Notes under the pieces: generated by a model | Told to the model about the DNA's origin: nothing | The model's database searches: none | Seen by the model: the letters and a program-made list of their open reading frames with translations, nothing else | Position numbers and translations under genes: made by a program | Source of the DNA: Candidatus Competibacter denitrificans Run_A_D11 | GTDB taxonomy: Bacteria; Pseudomonadota; Gammaproteobacteria; Competibacterales; Competibacteraceae | Length of the DNA stretch: 64,000 nt | Direction: 5' to 3' | Assembly (NCBI RefSeq): GCF_001051235.1 | Contig: NZ_CBTJ020000042.1 | Span: forward strand, 62,001 to 126,000 | In this document: piece after piece, positions 61,679 to 64,000 of the stretch | Position numbering within the stretch: the first letter of the stretch is position 1 | Layout: each line of letters begins with the position of its first letter

Positions 61679-62809
61679 CTAATGCCCTCCCTTGCCCCGG
61701 CCGACATCGGCCAGCGGATGCCGCGTCGATTGCGCCAACGCCAGCCCGTCGGAACCGAACAGATGGCAGGTTTGGCTGCGCACCCCCAACTGGATGGGGT
61801 CATTGACCCGGATGTGGCTGTTGCCATCGACTTCCGCCGTGATCATCGTGCCGTTGTCGAGCTTGACATAGGCGTAAGTCGCACCACCCAGCCGCTCGAC
61901 CACCAGCGCCGTGCCGGTCAATTTGCCGTCGCCGCTGCCTTCCTGGAGATGTTCGGGCCGCACCCCCAGCGTCAGCTTGTCGCCCGCTTTGGTCGCGCCC
62001 GGCACCACCAGAACCGTGAGGTTATCCCCGCCCGGCAATTCGACGGTGACGCCTTCCGGGGCAACGGCCTTGACCGTCGCGTCGATGAAATTCATGGTCG
62101 GCGAGCCGATAAAACCGGCCACGAAGCGGTTGGCCGGATGATGGTAAAGCTCCAGCGGCGAGCCGACCTGTTCGACCACGCCGCCCTGCAACACCACAAT
62201 CTTGTCAGCCATCGTCATGGCCTCGACCTGATCGTGGGTCACATAAATCATGGTGGCGTTGAAATCGCTGTGCATTCGGGCGATTTCGATGCGCATCTGC
62301 ACCCGCAGCGCCGCATCCAGATTCGACAGCGGCTCGTCGAACAGGAACACCTTGGGGTTGCGGACGATGGCGCGACCGATGGCGACGCGCTGACGCTGGC
62401 CGCCGGATAAGGCTTTGGGTTTGCGATCCATCAGCGGGTCAAGCTTGAGGATGCGGGCCGCCTCGTTGACCTTGCGGTCGATTTCCGCTTTCGGCACCTT
62501 GGCCAGCTTCAGGCTGAACCCCATGTTGTCGCGCACGGTCATGTGCGGATACAGCGCATAGGTCTGGAACACCATCGCAATGCCGCGGTCGGCGGGCGAC
62601 AGGTCGTTGACCCGTTTCCCGTCGATGCTCAATTCGCCATCCGAGATGCTTTCCAGACCGGCAATCATCCGCAACAGGGTGGATTTACCGCAGCCGGAGG
62701 GGCCGACGAAGACCACGAATTCCTTGTCGTTGATGTCGATATCGACGCCTTTGATGATGTCAACCGGCCCAAAGGATTTCTTGATATTGCGTAAGACGAC
62801 TTCAGCCAT
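61679..62809 (-). CDS. Sugar/polyol ABC transporter ATP-binding protein (MalK/SmoK-like)
   Basis: A 376-aa ATPase of the CUT1 class. Walker [11 protein letters not shown]-loop [14 protein letters not shown], signature LSGGQRQR, Walker [14 protein letters not shown] and the H-loop VTHDQVEA are all present, followed by the MalK-type regulatory OB domains ([20 protein letters not shown]). ATG 62809 is used rather than TTG 62815. It follows the permease genes on the same strand. The substrate, judged from downstream dehydrogenases and xylulokinase, is probably a polyol. Confidence 0.94.
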   Translation of the reverse strand: MAEVVLRNIKKSFGPVDIIKGVDIDINDKEFVVFVGPSGCGKSTLLRMIAGLESISDGELSIDGKRVNDLSPADRGIAMVFQTYALYPHMTVRDNMGFSLKLAKVPKAEIDRKVNEAARILKLDPLMDRKPKALSGGQRQRVAIGRAIVRNPKVFLFDEPLSNLDAALRVQMRIEIARMHSDFNATMIYVTHDQVEAMTMADKIVVLQGGVVEQVGSPLELYHHPANRFVAGFIGSPTMNFIDATVKAVAPEGVTVELPGGDNLTVLVVPGATKAGDKLTLGVRPEHLQEGSGDGKLTGTALVVERLGGATYAYVKLDNGTMITAEVDGNSHIRVNDPIQLGVRSQTCHLFGSDGLALAQSTRHPLADVGRGKGGH

Positions 62810-62830
62810 GATCAATGTCCTAAAAAAGGG

Positions 62831-63661
62831 TTACTTGACGGCGCCGAAGGTCAGCCCGGAGACCAGTTGCCGCTGGCTCATCCAGCCCACCACCAGAATC
62901 GGTGCAATCGCCATCAGCGACGCCGCCGACAGCTTGGCCCAGAACAGGCCCTGCGGACTGGAGAAGGAGGCGATAAACGCGGTCAGTGGCGCACCTTGTG
63001 AACTGGTCAGATTCAGGCTCCAGAACGCTTCATTCCACGACAGGATGACCGACAGCAGGCCGGTGCTGGCGATGCCCGGCACCGCCAGCGGCAGCAGCAG
63101 CAAGAACAATTCCTGCATCGGATTCGCGCCATCCACCCGTCCGGCTTCGAGAATTTCGCCCGGCACGTCCTTGAAGTAGGTGTAGAGCATCCAGACCACA
63201 ATCGGCAGGTTGATGAGGGTATAGATGATCAGCAGCCCGGTGACGGTATCGAGCAGGCCCAGGGTCTTGAACAGCAGATACATCGGAATCAGCACGCCGA
63301 CCGGCGGCATCATCTTGGTGGACAGCATCCACAACAGGGTCGAAGGCGTGCGCTTGGTCGGAAAGAACGCCATCGCATAGGCGGCGGGGATGGCGAAGGC
63401 CAACGCCAGCAGCGTGGAGCCGAACGACACCGCAATCGAGTTCCAGACGAAACGGGCGTAATTGCTACGGTCAATCACGTCGGTGTAATTCTCCATAGTC
63501 GGCACGAAGAACAGCGACGGCGGGGTGCTGATCGCTTCGGTTTCGGTCTTGAAGGAGGTGAGCGCCATCCAGAAGATCGGAAAGAAAATCAGGATGGCGA
63601 TCACCCACGCCAGTACAGGAATCCAGCGCGGTGGTTTTTGAAAGGTGGAGGGCATGGACAT
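62831..63661 (-). CDS. Carbohydrate ABC transporter permease (MalG/SmoG-like)
   Basis: A 276-aa inner-membrane subunit with six hydrophobic segments. The EAA loop that docks to the ATPase reads EILEAGRVDGANPMQELFLL, near residue 180. The N-terminal PVLAWVIAILIFFPIFWMALTSFK and the C-terminal SGLTFGAVK are typical of this subfamily. ATG 63661 has GAGGAG six bases upstream. It lies 10 bases after the stop of the partner permease gene, so the two are cotranscribed. Confidence 0.93.
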   Translation of the reverse strand: MSMPSTFQKPPRWIPVLAWVIAILIFFPIFWMALTSFKTETEAISTPPSLFFVPTMENYTDVIDRSNYARFVWNSIAVSFGSTLLALAFAIPAAYAMAFFPTKRTPSTLLWMLSTKMMPPVGVLIPMYLLFKTLGLLDTVTGLLIIYTLINLPIVVWMLYTYFKDVPGEILEAGRVDGANPMQELFLLLLPLAVPGIASTGLLSVILSWNEAFWSLNLTSSQGAPLTAFIASFSSPQGLFWAKLSAASLMAIAPILVVGWMSQRQLVSGLTFGAVK

Positions 63662-63671
63662 GGCGTTCTCC

Positions 63672-64000
63672 TCAGCCTTGCTGCAAGTTGCGGGACACGG
63701 TGCGCACCAGGAAGAACGCCACGACATTGGCCAGAATCACGGCGATGATGCCGCCCGCCGAGGCGTAGCCCACATCGAATTGCAGCAGACCGACCGAGTA
63801 AATCAGCCAGGCCAGATTGGTGGTCGCAGTGCCCGGCCCGCCGGAGGTGGTGACGTAGATTTCCGCAAAGATGGTCAACAGGAAGATGGTTTCGATCATG
63901 ATGACCACAGAAATCGCCCGGCTCAGATGCGGCAGGGTGATGTAGAAGAACATCGCCAACGGGCCAGCGCCGTCGATGCGGGCCGCTTCTTTCTGTTCCG
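63672..64000 (-). CDS. Sugar/polyol ABC transporter permease (MalF/SmoF-like), N-terminus outside window
   Basis: About 109 C-terminal residues of a CUT1 permease. The frame is open to the window edge; an internal ATG at 63959 is not the real start because the EAA docking loop (EQKEAARIDGAGPLAMFFYI) extends before it. The following ITLPHLSRAISVVIMIETIF and YSVGLLQFDVGYASAGGIIA membrane segments complete the domain. The substrate-binding protein, if present, lies beyond the window. Confidence 0.9.
   Translation of the reverse strand, partial: EQKEAARIDGAGPLAMFFYITLPHLSRAISVVIMIETIFLLTIFAEIYVTTSGGPGTATTNLAWLIYSVGLLQFDVGYASAGGIIAVILANVVAFFLVRTVSRNLQQG

Noticed and set aside
61588..61827. N-terminal extension of the SDR gene through the GC-rich palindrome
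   Set aside because: The translated extension is Pro/Gly/Glu repeat sequence typical of a dispersed palindrome, and a good ribosome-binding site precedes ATG 61587.

Overview
The window is chromosomal DNA of a gammaproteobacterium. The GC content is moderate to high in most genes, with sharply AT-rich islands. Gene order around engB, cytochrome c4, dsbA and an EEP-family phosphatase resembles Pseudomonas-type genomes. Other contents (system II cytochrome c maturation, PPi-type phosphofructokinase, TRAP transporter, a partial 3-hydroxypropionate-bicycle gene set) fit a Competibacteraceae/Contendobacter-like wastewater organism. That taxonomic placement is inference from gene content only.

Layout. 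1-7285: engB (cut by the window edge), diverging from cytochrome c4, resB, ccsA, dsbA, an EEP hydrolase and a fructosamine-kinase-type protein. 7568-11204: cysD, a fused cysNC, then an SDR. 11263-16322 (minus strand): a YdcF/ElyC-type protein, NfeD plus SPFH membrane pair, an uncharacterised protein coupled to a DUF1285 protein, and a lytic transglycosylase preceded by a hairpin-rich leader. 17076-21291: cobalamin adenosyltransferase, rlmKL, ybaK and a Tat-exported YcbK/DUF882 protein. 21372-24346: a complete DctPQM TRAP transporter.

25512-31095 is the most notable metabolic block. Two tandem family III CoA-transferases (SmtA/SmtB type), a mesaconyl-C4-CoA-hydratase-like MaoC protein, a malyl-CoA-lyase-like CitE protein and a mesaconyl-CoA C1-C4-transferase-like protein form one plus-strand operon. 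Together they match the glyoxylate/propionyl-CoA co-assimilation half of the 3-hydroxypropionate bicycle, apart from the mesaconyl-C1-CoA hydratase, which is not in the window. The operon lies between the ATPase (31120-32049) and the permease (24518-25369) of what looks like one YadGH-type ABC exporter, so it was probably inserted there. A second CitE-like lyase is at 34887-35771. Between them are apbE, an AT-rich membrane-protein gene and a 117-bp MITE-like element with 17-bp terminal inverted repeats and a 6-bp target duplication.

35920-40749 holds small genes: a cyclic-nucleotide-binding protein, a TerB/DUF533 protein, two overlapping NosL-type genes, a methyltransferase, a cupin and a PQ-loop membrane protein. 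41119-50757 is signalling: a full hybrid histidine kinase overlapped by a paralogue that has lost its ATPase and receiver domains, an unrecognised protein, a sigma-54 response-regulator activator, a TlpA-like lipoprotein and an OmpR-type regulator. 50856-52671 looks eroded: a frameshifted remnant with an IPTL-CTERM-like tail, an Rpn-family nuclease with a 13-unit 12-bp tandem repeat, and a half-length darP.

52714-64000 (minus strand) is a polyol/pentitol utilisation locus: ABC permeases and ATPase, SDR, HAD phosphatase, mannitol-type dehydrogenase, xylulokinase, transketolase and PPi-type phosphofructokinase. It feeds polyols through ketose phosphates into the pentose phosphate and glycolytic pathways. 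One AT-rich membrane-protein gene interrupts it. I found no tRNA, rRNA or CRISPR array.
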